Shown piece after piece: positions 21,213 through 33,352 of a DNA stretch of 64,000 nucleotides; the first letter of the stretch is position 1, and the number at the start of each line of letters is the position of its first letter. Origin of the DNA: Selaginella moellendorffii (lineage: Eukaryota; Streptophyta; Lycopodiopsida; Selaginellales; Selaginellaceae). The notes under the pieces are model-generated. The model saw only the letters and a list, made by a program, of their open reading frames with translations. It made no database searches and had not been told where the DNA came from. The stretch is from NCBI RefSeq assembly GCF_000143415.4, contig NW_003314263.1, positions 870,165 through 934,164 on the forward strand, in the 5' to 3' direction. The position numbers and the translations under genes were made by a program.

Positions 21213-21471
21213 ATGTTATGTGAGGTCCAAGTGTACAACTACGATGCCGTATAGGAGCGAGTGGTCCAGATTGAAACCAATCCGACGGCTACCAAAATCC
21301 CACTATGCTAATATTAGTATATATAAACTAAGGTTTTTGGGCTAGTTAATATGTACATTTTCTATATTCCCTTTTCATATTCTAAGCACTCACATTGGTG
21401 GAGATGAGGGGCATTTTTAATTGTCCTTGAGGAGTGCTTAAATTTTGGATTTTAGTTTAGATCTAGCTTTT
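21213..21471 (+). repeat. LTR-like / element 5' end, inverted partner of 25347-25605
   Basis: Begins TGTTATGTGAGG and contains a TATA-like ATATATAAAC, GGGCTAGTTAATATG and CCTTGAGGAGTGCTT. It ends in TAGATCTAGCTTTT. The reverse complement lies at 25347-25605, where it directly precedes the gag start of the retroelement, so it looks like that element's 5' end or LTR. Both copies are inverted relative to each other, unlike a normal LTR pair. Within it, 21252-21319 does not follow the palindrome (see findings). Confidence 0.5.
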
Positions 21472-22142
21472 ATGAAAGCAAAAAAAGTTATATTATTTAT
21501 TTTTAATAATTACAAATATTTTTAATTAATACATTTTCTCTTCCACAAACTTCTATACAGGCACAACCTTTTATTTAACATTAAACATAATGAGATTTAA
21601 GAACTTCACATTATAAGTTATAATTAACCTTGTTTAAATAATAAATAAATTTTTTTTATCTTATTTTATATTTAATTTATTTTTCTAATCTTTCTTATTG
21701 AAAATTTAGTAAAAATCTATTTAATTGAAGAGAAAATAAAGTATTTTTAATAGAAAAGGAAAGTGAAATATTTTCATAGTAAATTTCACATTATTTATTA
21801 GTTATATTAAATATTTTACATTATTGCAAAAAAAACTTCTAAAATAAAATTTGGAAGTGAAGACTAATGGGATTAACTACTAAAAACTACTAAAGCCTAA
21901 TTTATCAAAGTTATTAAGGTTTTTGGTTCTTGTGTTATTTTTTGGATTTTTATTGATGATGTAACCTTTTATTGATGCACTATAACACCACCATAACTTG
22001 AACACACTTTCTTTTCCACAAAATAAAGAAGGCTATCTTCAAGGCGATATTGAGAATGTAAATGCCAGAAAGGTAAGTCATCAGCAAGTGATGTAAAATT
22101 CTCAAACCCATCTCGAAGCCTTCGAATCCATGGATTAATCTT
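21472..22142. other. AT-rich non-coding sequence, related to 43137-43660
   Basis: No gene is visible. The stretch is extremely AT-rich and is similar to the 43.1-43.7 kb part of the second palindrome (shared ATTAATACATTTTCTC, CACAAACTTCTATAC, TTTATTGATGCACTA). In that copy it runs straight on into sequence that here lies near 21.0 kb, so the order of blocks was rearranged in palindrome 1. Retroelement-like sequence begins at about 22015. Confidence 0.5.
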
Positions 22143-22747
22143 TTAAGCCTCGCGAACCTCATCAAGATAAGGTAGATCTTGCTCTACGCCTTGTGGACAT
22201 TGAACGTCAAGTACAGCAACTGCCGATGGCATAGAACCCTCGTCTATAAAATCCACAGAGGCTAGAACAACGTGCTCATCAGAAACATGAGAAGAGAGTG
22301 GAGAAGGAAGAGGAGCTCGAGAAAGGGCATCAGCATCAACCATAAAACTCCTTAGGCGATGAACAACATCAAAATTATATATCTGAAGCTTCAAAGCCTA
22401 TCGAGCAGTACAACCAACCAAGTTCTTCCACTTCAATAATGAAGTAATAACAGTATGATCATCTTCAAGTAACGTCCGAGAACCATGTAGATATGTATGA
22501 AGTTTCTCGAACTAACTACTGCTAAACACTGCTTCTTTATCGTGGAGCAGTTCATCTCTGCTAGTTGTAATGTATGGCTTATATACGCAATGGGATGGTG
22601 CTGACTAGGCACACTCGAGCTCTCTTGCATCAACACACGTCCAAGACCAATGTCAGAAGCATCCACGCGCAAAATAAAAGGTCGAGTGTAGTCAGGATAT
22701 GCTAAAACGGGAGAAGTCGTCAATAGTTCTTTGAGATCCACGAGCAC
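22143..22747 (-). pseudogene. Retroelement RNase H remnant
   Basis: Two minus-strand frames (22433-22747 and 22143-22394). The first carries a Ty3/gypsy RNase H-like start (TTSPVLAYPDYTRPF, LRVDASDIGLG, PIAYISHTL). The second carries the typical end (YNFDVVHRLRSFMVDADALSRAP). The frames are broken between them. No integrase domain is found further in the coding direction, where AT-rich sequence begins. Confidence 0.75.
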
Positions 22748-22873
22748 CCGCTCATAATCCAGAGACCAAATGAAAGATCATGTTGATGACTTCAGCAACA
22801 CTCACAACGGTGCAGTGCGATAAAAAAGATGATCCACAAAACGACTGAGGTACTACACCTTGCCCAAGAAATG

Positions 22874-24244
22874 CTACACATCATTCACACATTTCGGAGT
22901 AGGGAACTTTAAAACAGCTATAAGCTTGTCAGGATCAACTTGCAAACCCTCATGAGAAATACGGTACCCAAGATAAGTTATGTCCTTGGACCCAAACACG
23001 CACTTCGATCGCTTCAACTTTAAACTAATATTGTGTAACCGATCCAACACTTTACAAACATCACGAACGTGCTGTTCCCACATCCCCTCCAAGTGGATCA
23101 AGACATCATTAATGAAGTCAGCAATCACCTTTGGCATATCGCAAAGAACCTCATCCATCATCTGCTAGAAAGTTGCTAGAGCATTGTTCAAACCAAACGG
23201 CATCACCAAGAACTTGTACAAACCAAACAGTATACAAAAAGCAATCTTAGGAATATCTTCTTCGGCCATCGATACTTGCTAGTACCCAGAAGCAAGATCT
23301 AGCTTGGTGAACCAACGACTTCGCCCCAGACAATCCAAGAGATCAGCAGTGTGAGAAAAAGGGTACATATCTGGGATCGTCACTTCGTTTAACGGACGAT
23401 AGTCGATGCAGAAATAAATACTCCCATCAAATTTCGTCACAAGATGAGGTTCATATGCCCAAGGACTCTGCGACTTCCGAATAACACCCTTCTTTAACAT
23501 TTCCTTGACGTTTGCACGTAAAATCTTGATCTCCTTGGGTGATTGACAACGAATAGGAACCTTGATTGGACAAGCATCCCTGGTTGGAATCGGATGACGT
23601 GTGGCAATCTTGGCCCCAGACGATAAGTCAAATTCAAAAGGATCAAAATACTCCTTCATGAGTCGGTCAACCGCTGCAACACAAAGACTGTCGAAGGGAT
23701 TGGAAAAGGAAAGAGCAAAACAAGACAGAAACATAAGAGGAAATAGTGGGGGAACAAAAGTAATGGAAGCAGAGGTAGAAGTAGAAGCATGAGGAGGTAT
23801 GGAAGTGAGAGGAATGAATGACATATAAGGAAGTATGAAATAAGGGGGAGAAGACTCAAAGTCATACTTGGCATGATTGCGCTGCAATCAATCCATACCA
23901 AGAATGAGGTCAAAAGCTTGACTCGACACCACCCATAATGACTGCAACTCAAGCTTGAGATCGCCCACACACACAACTAGGTCTGCCTCATCTTGTGCAC
24001 ATGCATGTGTACGGCCGTTACTATAAAGAATGAAAACTAGTTCCACCACACAATGCAAGTGTAGATGGTAACGTGTGGCAACAAGTTGAGCAATAGAAGA
24101 TAAACTCGAACTTGTATAAACCAACACGGAGAGAATAATAGGAGACCTCTTGCTATAAAAACGAGTTTGGAAAGTAAACACTAGATGAACCAATGCCAAG
24201 TGAACCCCTTGATGATACTCCCGAAAGAAATATGGAGGGGTCAC
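22874..24244 (-). pseudogene. Retroelement protease and reverse transcriptase remnant (Ty3/gypsy-like)
   Basis: Minus-strand frames in order: a retropepsin-like end (AFDLILGMD) at 23888-24244; reverse transcriptase at 23279-23887 with KKGVIRKSQSPWA, FCIDYRPLNEVTIPDMYP and FTKLDLASGY; and a thumb region at 22874-23161 with KRSKCVFG and ITYLGYRIS. The protease active site is altered (YSNGRTH where DSGATH is usual) and the polymerase YxDD box reads FIND. Stops interrupt the frame near 23160-23280. It is an inactive element with Ty3/gypsy domain order, located at the centre of palindrome 1. Confidence 0.85.
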
Positions 24245-24594
24245 CGACTTATTTGCGCAAGGTCCCTCCGTTACTCGTGCGACTCCTCGTTTCCCAGATG
24301 CATCTCAGTGTCCAAACCTTCCACTACAAAAGCACCAACAGGACGTTGCTGACACCAAAGTCTCCACCCAGGAAATGGAAGTTGCCAATCCAGAAAACGC
24401 TAACAGTGCCAATAAGTATGACCAACTTCATCACACACCCAGTAGCGAACATCATGGCCACGACCACATCCTCACCCTTGGCCTTGGACTTGAGCAATAG
24501 CAACATCAACCTTCATTGGAACAAGACCATCACCCATAGGAAGGGGAGCTAAAGGACGGGCAGCGAGAAGTGGAAGAGGCGACATCTCATAACG

Positions 24595-25193
24595 TTATGC
24601 CAAACAAAGAGCATCGTCAAGGGTAGCGGGAGCAAGTGCATGCACAAGTCCAACAAGATCTTGACGAAGTGATGGCCACAACATTCTTAGCTTGATCCGC
24701 TCTAACATATTTGGCTCCGCACAAAGCAAAAGACTTCGGAAACGAATGCTAAATTGCATCACTGATTCAGATGGCCCTTGGCGAAGACGATGCAATTGTT
24801 GGAAAGCATCATCACAGTCGTTGGCATGTCCGAAGGTGCATTTGAAGACATCCGAGAAAACACTCCAATCCCCACGAGTGGCTGTGCTCAGACATTGCAA
24901 CGCCGTCCCTTGGAGACATGTGGGAAACTCACGCAAACATTGAGCATCATCCCAAGAATGATATGTGGCAATCACTGTGAAGTGATTGAACCAATGGTAC
25001 ACATCATCCTAGGATTCCCGCAAAAGAACTCCAGCCAAACACAAGGATTAGCACCAAGAGCAAAAAGAGTTGTACCAAGTGCCGTGAATGCCGCCATCAA
25101 CTGAGTTTGGTTGTTCAATTGCAAGAGTGTAGCATCAAGCAATTGTACCAAGTGCTGCTCCAGAGTCAAAGGAGGAGATTGCTGATCTGCCAT
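24595..25193 (-). pseudogene. Retroelement gag remnant
   Basis: ATG at 25193 (MADQQSPPLTLEQHL) opens a 73-codon frame. It is followed after a frameshift near 25000 by a retrotransposon gag domain (MYHWFNHF, SWDDAQCLREFPTCLQGTALQCL, FRSLLLCAEP). A zinc-knuckle-like CxxC..GH..C lies near 24.4 kb before the protease. The 150 bp upstream are purine/pyrimidine-rich leader, then the LTR-like block. Confidence 0.75.
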
Positions 25194-25346
25194 AAAGACA
25201 GACGAAGAAAGAGCAAAAGAAGAGAAACGACAAAAAGTGAGAAGGAAATGGGAGATCTAGACAATGCAAAAAGCTAAATCTAAACCAAAATCCTGAAAGG
25301 GAAGAACAAAAGAAAAGAAATAGAAAAAGCTAGATCTAGACAATGG

Positions 25347-25605
25347 AAAAAGCTAGATCTAAACTAAAATCCCAAATTCAAGCACTCCTCAAGGACAATT
25401 AAAAATGCCCCTCATCTCCACCAATGTGAGTGCTTGGAATATGAAAAGGGAATACAGAAAATGTGCATATTAACTAGCCCAAAAACCCTAGTTTATATAT
25501 AGGAGCGAGTGGTCCAGATTGAAACCAATCCGACGGCTACCAAAATCCCACTATGCTAATATTAGTATACGGCATCGTAGCCGTACACTTGGACCTCACA
25601 TAACA
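25347..25605 (-). repeat. LTR-like / element 5' end, inverted partner of 21213-21471
   Basis: On the minus strand this runs from TGTTATGTGAGG through a TATA-like element to TTTAGATCTAGCTTTT, and gag starts about 150 bp beyond. It marks the inner edge of homology between the palindrome-1 arms on this side. Its 25500-25567 part has the same orientation as 21252-21319 rather than the inverted one. Confidence 0.5.
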
Positions 25606-28600
25606 TTTTTTTTTTTTTAATTATTTCTAAATCATCATATACTTTAAAGATTTTCTGTGACTATGGTGGAGTGGAAAAGGAAGTAATTGCAATAGGAAGT
25701 ACATACATTTAAATATAGCTATAATTAATAGCTATAGTGAGTGAAAAGTAAATCCATTGAATTAGTGAGTGAAGGATATAGTTGTAACACTACTAATAGT
25801 TGTACAAATAGAAAAATTGACAAGTTTATTGTATTAGAGAAAATGTATTAATTAAAAATATTTGTAATTATTAAAAATAAATAATACTCTATATTTAGAA
25901 TAACTAGCTTAAATAAATTAACTCGTTTTATGTAATAAATAATAATACTTTAGAGAAATCATGTTTATATTTAAATAGTACTAGGTAATTATCAAATTTT
26001 TTGATAAAATAAAGTAGAAAATAATACTAACTAAATCTGGTAACATGTAAATGTTTAAAATATAATTAATTATATTTAGAAAAAATTTATCTTCTTACTA
26101 CTACAATCAAGAAAGTTTTAACATTTTAATTTTTTATGAATAATATCATGAAGAGAAAGAGTCTAATAACAAAAATAATATCCATGAAACCTATGAAAGC
26201 AAAAAAAGTTAGTTCCAAGATGGACGGCGCATTCCTGGAACGAAACTCTTGAAAAGTTTATACTTTGTTATTTATTATTCTTTATTGGTCTAATTAAGTG
26301 CCTCTAATTTGATAGATTGGTGTGTGTTATATCTAGACAGGTAAAATAACATAGTTATAAATTGAAATCAACACTCCAAAAACAAGTACTTTTTATAAAC
26401 TTCTAAACACTAAAAGTTAATATGCTGAGTTTTAATGTTAAGTTTGATTCAAGAAAAATTGTAAAATCAATATGAGTTTGTATCATATCAGTTTTAAAAT
26501 ATATGTATTATTACGTGATTATATAAGTATTAAAACATATATAGTTTTAATTAGATTTATACCATGGTTTTCAGGTGCTTATGTGCATAATGCAAGTTAA
26601 GAAATCCTCTTGGAGTCAATGTGGTTTATAAAGCTTGTAAGATATTTACAAACAAAGAATCAGATAAAGGTGTTTCATGTAATTTTAAAACTGAATTTGA
26701 TTTTAGATCCTAAATCATTTTTGTTTTTGTTTTTTTTTAGATGCTACTACAAGTGAGGGCTCCAGCTACACTAACTTTAAGGCAACTGATGGTATGGATT
26801 ATAGAATGATGTAAAAATTGATTAGTTTCTATGTCTTTTATCAGATATAAATATCATGACACCAAAACATAAAATTTTTATAGATTCACAACTACTAAGT
26901 TTCTTCAGTCACTAGTACAAAGGTTTTGTCTAGTGATGACAATGCTTTCCAAAAGATTTTGAGTATGATGGCCTTGCTGGATAAGCCTCATTGCTTGCAG
27001 CATATGACAGATGATATTTTACAGATTTGATTTAAGGACGACGTTGATGGTTCTCTTCCCAAACTTTTGAGTGCTCGTGGTGGTTGGAATCAAGATACCA
27101 CAGAGTTAATGCAAACCCTTTACAAAGACATAGGATTGTGTAGTGTCATGTTGTTTGTTTTCACGATAATGCACCTTCATTAAAGTTTCTTGGTTTGGTT
27201 GACGGTGACGTTGAACAGATTGGTTTGAACCCCTAAACCCTAAACTAATCATAGAAAGATTGAACTTATGGTGCAAGTTGACTACCATCAACTTCAATGA
27301 ACTTCAACATAAACGTGATCCAAAGATGGAGGGTACAATGAAACAAGTTTGGCATAGTTCAAAATGGATAAGGTACTTTGCATTCTGCGATAGTGGTAGA
27401 ACTTTTGAGCTTCCAATTCACTGCTTGTCATGCAAGAGATGGATTCAGACTTGGCCACAAAGACATATAACGTTCTCTAGTCAATAGTACAATCATTGTC
27501 ATGGTTGTAGTTTTACTACATGCCCAGAATGCAGCAGTGATGTCCCATGCAATCCAAGGTTTGCAAATGGTGATCCACAAAATTTAGCACTAATGCTATA
27601 CGCTGATGGTTTTCAAGTAACATCAACTAAAATGAGAAGCATAATATTGTCATGCTCAACGAAGGGACACAAGGCATTCACGAGGTTGAGGAACTCATTC
27701 TGCCAGTATTGTATATTTAGAAGGATGAGCTACCTAACAATATGGACAATGCAAATGTTCTTGACGTCTTTTTAGATCATATCATGCAACAGTTAGAAGA
27801 TTTGTACCTGAATGGACACGCAACTAAATATTCATTATAGATAAACTCTATATTTAACTTTCAGTAGTTTAGATTTTAGGGCTTGAACAAAAGTTCTGCA
27901 TGTGAGCTATTGAAGATGAGCTTTAGTAAGTTCTTTCTTCTATTTAATCATTTGTAACCACTTTATATTTTCTATTCTTCTGCAGTGGGAGGAAATCCAT
28001 GTAGATATTGCTCAATTCGTAATACTAGAAAGTAGAAACTTTATAGAGATATTTGGCAGAAAACCAAGAGACTGAGATCAATGTCAAACGATGGAAGAAG
28101 TCGAGGTAGCTATTAATCATCTTCAAATGGGAAATACCTCTACAGAAAAGAGTTATGGACCAAGAGGCAAATCTGCTCTACATAGAGTTTACCATGGTCT
28201 AGACTTACTCCANNNNNNNNNNNNNNNNNNNNNNNNNNNNNNNNNNNNNNNNNNNNNNNNNNNNNNNNNNNNNNNNNNNNNNNNNNNNNNNNNNNNNNNN
28301 NNNNNNNNNNNNTTTGATGCTATGCATACTATTTCTTCGCTTTTGCAAGATACAAATAATATGATGTGGAAGAAAGTCTGAGAGGCTAAGAAGGAAGCAA
28401 TTGCAAAGGAAGGACTTCAGCTAATATTGTAGAAGAGGTCCTCAAGCATGAAAGTTGGTTGACCGCTAGAAAGACCTTTGGAATGCTTAGCTTTTTGGAA
28501 AGCATGTGAGCATCATCAGTTTTTACAATAGGACTTCTAGAGGATCTAGATGATCTTTTTAAACTTATATAACTAAACACTGTTATTGCAATGATTTTTT

Positions 28601-30329
28601 ATGACTTTGGATGAGACCATGGTTGAAATGTTGAATCATTGCTAGTTTTGGACTGTTTATTATCAGGAGTGTTATTGGTAAAATGTTCTAGTGAGATCAT
28701 GTATCGTAGCTAGGCATATGGTTCAAGATATATTTCATATTGGACCACATGATGCAACATGGTGCTAAGAATGTTTGGTGATATTAACAACATGAAGACA
28801 AATCACAAACAAATGGACATATTACTTTCTCTAGGATCCATAACAGGTGCTTCAAATAATAATAGGATAAATCATTTCTAATTTGTTGTTTTCCCAGGTT
28901 GTTTTTTACTAGAGTACAAGCTTTACACTTTCAAGATCATGATCATCTTCTTCCTCGAAACCATTGGGAAGGATTGGTTGTAAAATGCTTGCAAGAAGTT
29001 AAAAACACCAATGCAAATCAAACACTTTCTTTCTCTGCAATGTTTTCAATCCTTTTTCCACATGATGTAATGGAGTATTTTGCCAAGCAGTAGCTAAAGC
29101 TTTATTTGCAGAGGCTCCAAACTCTAACAGGGACGATCTGATAAAGGAGAAGGGAATTCTTATTGGCAAGGGAGTTAAGTGACCTATTGGTGTTCATGAG
29201 CTTAATGCAATTGCAGGATTCAACAATAAAAGTGAGGATGCATAGTCCAATAACAAGGTGATTCACTTCAAATTTACTTTCGCAGTGGGATATATCTTTG
29301 GAGGCTAAAATGTTCACATTGTAGTGAAGAATCGAACTTGGGAAGAACTTCCTTGGATTAAGAAGTTTAAATATGCTTTTAGTCATAAGTTTGAACAAAG
29401 CTACAAGTTAAAGCATATTTTATTTTATTTTATGTTATGTATATTTTGTATTCTCTTGCAGGTTTACTTTGCAGTAGATTATTTTCGTTATGAAATAACA
29501 AATGGCCATCCAGAAAAATATGAGTTTTCGAGTATGCATCTGCTTACAAGCGCAATGCATAAGTTCAGCGTTGATTGCATTCAACCTGTTGAGCTCATAG
29601 AGCATGAGATATGTGTGGTTCTGATCCCAGATGGAAAATGGCGTGGAGATCAAATTGTTTAGGATGTAAAATCCTCAAGGCTACCATGTAAACTTCTTGA
29701 ATCAGGGGATGTTGTTCCAATATGGCCAAAATCTCATGATATTCTTCAAGTGAGAGCACCAAGGACTGCTCATGAAGCTTGGTATGTTTATGTTGATCAG
29801 GTTTTTGAAGTAGAGAGGAAGGCCAAGTCACCTGGCTGCAACACGTGAAAGGCTTGCCTCAGAACATTTATGCACTTACATATCAAAATCGGCAAAGACA
29901 GAATGATTGATGGTGAAATATAGACGTTAAAATGATTAAGAAAAACTCATTAAGTGAGATTAAAGAAAAACTTGTTAAAAAAATAAAAAAACAAGTTTCT
30001 AAATGAGTTTAACATGTTGGTTTTTAAAAGGAGTTCTAGTGAGCGAGACATTGAGGATTTGAAAGCACAGGGAGCGGCTGAGGCTCCCAGAACTGCAAGC
30101 ATGTCCTGTATACGAGCAAAGCTACAAGGTTTGCTTCCTCTACAAACCTTTCATGTTCTTCACAAGGATTCACCTTGCAAGCTTTGTTCTAGGATTATAA
30201 ACGACTTGCAATCAACTGGAAACTGGAGGAGCTCGTGCTCCTTCTCAAGGAGTTGCGTGTTTCTCATACAAAGGCAAGTTTCCAAACCTTCACTCCTCGA
30301 TCTAACGCATGCAAAGTGGATGAACTACT
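25606..30329 (+). repeat. Repeat M, right arm of palindrome 1
   Basis: Inverted counterpart of 16585-21212; paired coordinates sum to about 46,914 in the outer part and 46,820 inside the gap. The same degenerate coding pieces appear on the plus strand: 27260-27487, 27593-27775, 28091-28381, 29324-29662 and 30014-30373. Substitutions between arms are sparse. No intact gene is visible. Confidence 0.6.
28213..28312. other. Assembly gap, 100 N
   Basis: A run of exactly 100 N inside repeat M. The homologous left-arm sequence shows that only about 10 bp (18598-18607) lie between the flanks, so the gap is a placeholder and not a real 100-bp insertion. Confidence 0.9.
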
Positions 30330-30579
30330 TTCTGCCGTCGGCTGAGATGTGGCTGCGATCTAGCCGAGAATAATCTAATTGTTTATTGAATATTCACCCT
30401 TCTTGGGAGTTGACGCCCCAAGCTTGTTCTTGGGGTTGTGCGTGGTGTTGAGCGGCAAACACATCAAGGTTCTTCCTCGCCATCCCAACCGTCGACAAAT
30501 AGTCGTTATGAGAAGCTAGGGTTTCTACCCTTTTTATTTCTCATCTCAAGGAAGCTTGCGCGAGAGGAGAAGCTCTGCG

Positions 30580-31491
30580 ATGGTCCGCCAAGACGTTGAG
30601 TTTGAGGACGACGATTGTGCCGAGCTCCTCAAGATCTACACGAGGGGCGAGAGGCTGGGTTGCGGGAGCCAGGGCCAGGTTTTCGTGCTCAAGGGGGCCA
30701 CGAGCTACGCCGGGAAGATGTTTCGAGCGGGGAGGGACGCCGGGAGAGAGCTCCGGCTCATGTCCAAGCTCCGCGGATGCGCTGGAGTGGTCTCCTTGGC
30801 GGGCTTCGTGAAGGAGAGGAGCGGCGGGGCTTGCTACGGGACCATGGTGATGGAGCTGTGCGGTCCTAGCCTGTTCCATCGATTGATCAAGGGAGGGCCG
30901 CTGGGCGAGGAGGAGGCCGCCAAGACCATCCAGAGGCTGGCGGAGGCGCTCAAGGGGATACATAGCAGCGGCATCGTCCACCGGGATCTCAAGCCGGAGA
31001 ACATCTTCGTCAAGCTGGACGCCACTGCCGTGCACGAGGTGGTGATTGGAGACTTCGGCGTGGCCACGGACGACCCCAAGGAGATGTCGCAGTGCTGTGG
31101 AACCGGGAAGTATATGGCCCCGGAGGTGACGAGCTGCAAGGGTGACGCAAGGTCGCAGAGCTTTTACACTGCGGCCATCGACGTGTGGGCGCTGGGAGTG
31201 ATCGCATATGAGCTGCTGAGAGGCTACAAGCAATCCAGGGAAATCGAGTTGTTGCGAGCCGGGGAATTCCCGGATGGTTGTCCTCTCTCAGACGAGGCGG
31301 AGGATCTCATCTGCGGGATGCTGGCTGTGGAGCCGAGCGAGAGGTTGACACTGGATGGTGTGCTGGAGCATCCCTGGATCGTGGAGAATTGCAGCAGTAA
31401 GACGATTCAAAAGAGGAGGCGCTGTGGAGTGAAGAGGAGTGCTCCCGGTTTTAGTAGCGACTTGGTTGTCAAGAAAGTTCGAGCAGCGTGA
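30580..31491 (+). CDS. Protein kinase K2, canonical motifs (palindrome-1 right arm)
   Basis: Mirror copy of K1: 303 residues, ATG at 30580, with the same predicted protein including GERLGCG and ENIFVKLDATAVH. GCGSQGQV, VHRDLKPEN, GDFGVA, APE and the basic C-terminus are all intact. A few silent differences from K1 (for example GCC against GCT near 30710) show it is not a literal assembly reflection. It points away from the palindrome centre, as K1 does. The upstream promoter region matches K1 up to the 148-bp inverted segment. Confidence 0.88.
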   Translation: MVRQDVEFEDDDCAELLKIYTRGERLGCGSQGQVFVLKGATSYAGKMFRAGRDAGRELRLMSKLRGCAGVVSLAGFVKERSGGACYGTMVMELCGPSLFHRLIKGGPLGEEEAAKTIQRLAEALKGIHSSGIVHRDLKPENIFVKLDATAVHEVVIGDFGVATDDPKEMSQCCGTGKYMAPEVTSCKGDARSQSFYTAAIDVWALGVIAYELLRGYKQSREIELLRAGEFPDGCPLSDEAEDLICGMLAVEPSERLTLDGVLEHPWIVENCSSKTIQKRRRCGVKRSAPGFSSDLVVKKVRAA

Positions 31492-31590
31492 GTGTGTTAA
31501 ATACCTGCCTCCATCAGCCAACTTGGTGAGCGCTTACTGTTAGTACATGAAGAGATAAATGTAAACCAGGGTGTAGTTTGATCATACAGA

Positions 31591-32151
31591 TCATATTTTA
31601 AAATCAATGATATAACGTGAATTTGTGTGCCACTTGGTATGGCTGTTTGCTCGCCCCAAGCCCGGCTCGGAAACGCTCCTGGCTGCTCGTTGCGTGAAGC
31701 CTTGGCCACTTTGCATCTGGTAGCCACCGAGTAGCGACCCCCAAGCCAGAAGATCCGGGAGAAATGGCATGGCTTGGACGACCTCGCGAGCGAGTTCCAG
31801 GTTCCCGGCCTGTCCCAGGATGTCTGTGACTGAATCGTAGTGCTCCCTCAAAGATGTGATTCCAAAGTCGCCGCTCATGAGCACAAGGTGGTGGAGTCCC
31901 TGTTCTAGCTTTCCGCCATGGCTGGACGCAGCGAGAACACTGAAGGCTTGCTCGTCGGGAGTGAGTCCTTCGATTGCCATCTTCGCCACCAGATCAAAGC
32001 AAGAGCTTAACTCTCCGGTCTGAGCATTCCCTGCGATCATGGTGTTGTAGGAGACGACGTTCTTCTCGGGAAAACGCTCGAAGAACCGCGCTGCCGCTTC
32101 TAAGTTGCCATTTCCAGTGACAGGTCCGAGCAGTGAGTTCTAGGAGACAAA
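31591..32151 (-). pseudogene. PPR protein fragment P2 (mirror of P1)
   Basis: Inverted copy of P1 with the same open 149-codon portion (MIAGNAQTGELSS ... YIIDFKI) and the same TAG in place of Trp near 32139. Decay therefore predates the inverted duplication. It lies tail-to-tail with K2. Confidence 0.75.
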
Positions 32152-32271
32152 ATTAGAAACATAATTATAATTCTTTTTTAATTTTTTTCTTTACATGATG
32201 TACTTAGAGAAAAAGATAAAATGTTTTGCAAAACTTTGAATGTATACATTCACAGTCTTCACAAGCATTCT

Positions 32272-33271
32272 TTACATTGTAGCTATTGATGGGGCTGCGT
32301 TGTTGATTTTAACCCAAGCTGGTCTAAAATTTCCACTTGCAGTTGTCATTGTCGGGAGCACTGGCCTGGCTGTGTCGTCGGCCTTCTCTTGGAAATATGG
32401 CATCTTCAAGGCGTTTTGCGCCGAGATCCTCCTCGCCGGATCAATTGCCAGCATCCTTTTGAGCAGCTCCACCGCATCGGGGTCTTTAATTCCGCTTCTC
32501 ACGTCCTCGGCTTTCCACCACACCATCTTCTCCAAGATCCTCTCGCGTGCTCGCTCTCGGCGCCTGTCTTGATAGCCCATGCCACAGCCATCGATGTCCA
32601 GCTTCTTGGCGAAATCAGCCACAAAATAGTCGAGCGAGTCCCCATCCTCCTCGTCGGGCACGTCAAAGGGATTGCTACCCAGGAGCATCTCCGCGAATAT
32701 ACACCTGGCGCCCCACACGTCGATTGCGGTGCCAAAGCTGGTGGCACCCTTGAGAAGCTCCGGAGCGTTGAACGTTAAGGTCCCGACCTTGTTCGACCAG
32801 GGGCGTGTCCGCAGCCCTCGCAGTAGCGAAGTCCGCCAGCTTCACAACAAACTTATTCTTCTCTCCATCCCTTTTGACGAGAACGTTGCTCGTCTTGACG
32901 TCTTGGTGAACGATTCTGTGCGCGTGAATCCACGCCAGGCCCTCGAGGATCTGGCGCATCACGGCCCTGATGTCGTGCTCCCCAAGCTTGCGTGACGAGA
33001 TCACATCGCTCAAACTCCCGTCCATGAGCTCCATCACCATGAACGTACCCTGGTTGTTGCAGGTCAACCCAAAGAGATTGACAACGTTGTCGTGCGCTAC
33101 CTCTTCCAGGATCTCCGACTCGTTGATGATGGCATCGTAAAGGTACTCGTGCTCGTACATCTTCTTCATGGCTACTTTGTCTCCAGTCTTTCGGTGGAAC
33201 CCAACCCTCACCTCTCCATCCGCTCCAGCGCCTAGCAACCTCGCGCCACTCACCCACACATAGTCTGCCAT
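32272..33271 (-). pseudogene. Kinase A2, frameshifted copy
   Basis: Mirror copy of kinase A1 with ATG at 33271 (MADYVWVSGARLLG). The frame is intact through HQDVKTSN and ADFATAR. It is then lost because GCGAGGAGGCTG of A1 is GCGAGGGCTG here (2 bp fewer). The remaining C-lobe (MWGARCIFAEMLLGSNPF to the end) is open in another frame, 32272-32718. The product would be truncated after the DFA motif and inactive. Confidence 0.85.
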
Positions 33272-33352
33272 CGCTCGAGAAAATGAATGGTTAGGAAAAC
33301 TTAAAGGATTTGTTTTGTAGAAAAGGCATCCAGCTTCAAGAAAAAGATGGAG

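Noticed and set aside
21300-21319. TAATATTAG near a palindromic CTAATATTAG as a geminivirus-type replication nick site
   Set aside because: The canonical nonanucleotide ends in C, there is no stem-loop with GC-rich arms and no Rep-like ORF nearby.
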